A stretch of DNA of 19,423 nt from Clavulina sp. PMI_390 (lineage: Eukaryota > Basidiomycota > Agaricomycetes > Cantharellales > Hydnaceae), in NCBI GenBank assembly GCA_015039315.1, contig WIDE01000230.1, positions 1-19,423 of the forward strand. Direction: 5' to 3'. The notes under the pieces were generated by a model, which worked only from the letters and a program-made list of their open reading frames with translations, was not told the origin of the DNA and did not search any database. Made by a program: the position numbers and the translations under genes. Below, one piece after another: positions 19,354 through 19,423 of this stretch (position 1 is the stretch's first letter; the number at the start of each line of letters is the position of its first letter).

Positions 19354-19423
19354 ATGCTATCGCGAGTCCAGCGCGAGAGTCTCACGCGTTACTACACGGG
19401 CACAGGTACGTTTGACCCTTCCT
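19354..19423 (+). CDS. probable first exon of a gene leaving the window (partial)
   Basis: ATG at 19354 opens MLSRVQRESLTRYYTGT and meets a strong donor (CACAG|GTACGT) at 19406, so the first exon would be 19354-19405, ending in phase 1. The ATG follows a CT-rich leader and has C at -3 (CCAAATG has A at -1 and -2), a moderate context. The basic, amphipathic start could be a mitochondrial targeting sequence (R4, R7 and R12, no acidic residue except E8), but 17 residues are too few to identify the product. Confidence 0.4.
   Translation, partial: MLSRVQRESLTRYYTGTGTFDPS

Overview
The window looks like nuclear DNA from a filamentous fungus, most likely an agaricomycete basidiomycete. This is inferred from short GT-AG introns (55-133 nt) with CTRAY-type branch sites, TATA or CT-rich promoters, and a clearly recognisable fungal PSP1-domain gene with a very long low-complexity N-terminus. 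No rRNA, tRNA, CRISPR or prokaryotic feature was found.

Layout, left to right. (1) 1109-2221 (+): a five-exon gene of unknown function whose N-terminal half has a PD-(D/E)XK-nuclease-like pattern (GLDFD followed by QAK). It has a good TATA box and an apparent GC-AG intron. (2) 2991-3519 (-): a two-exon gene for a small Ser/Pro-rich protein with one C-terminal membrane helix. (3) 5805-10126 (+): the anchor gene of the window, a five-exon, 1313-residue PSP1-family protein. (4) 10395-10786: a possible decayed relative of the small membrane-protein genes. (5) 11404-11914 (+): a second two-exon small membrane-protein gene. (6) 12714-14560: a repeat-rich block with two diverged copies of one repeat, a 35-bp direct repeat bracketing about 850 bp, and a 10-bp perfect inverted repeat. 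(7) about 15270-16425: a badly decayed copy of the first exon and first intron of the PSP1 gene. (8) about 16960-17090: a second, smaller PSP1-like fragment. (9) 17578-18069 (+): a third two-exon small membrane-protein gene. (10) 19354 onward: the likely start of a further gene that leaves the window.

Two points stand out. First, the three small genes (2991-3519, 11404-11914, 17578-18069) are members of one family that I do not recognise. Each has a 37-nt first exon, a phase-1 intron, an EQKE motif soon after it in a basic stretch, a Ser/Pro-rich middle, and one hydrophobic helix close to the C-terminus. Second, the order PSP1 gene then small membrane-protein gene occurs twice in the same orientation (5805-11914 and about 15270-18069). 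This suggests an old DNA-level segmental duplication after which the PSP1 copy decayed while the small gene stayed open.

No shared pathway for these genes can be read from the sequence. The PSP1 protein is probably a cytoplasmic, RNA- or translation-linked regulator by family analogy. The small proteins look tail-anchored. The first gene may be nuclease-fold derived.
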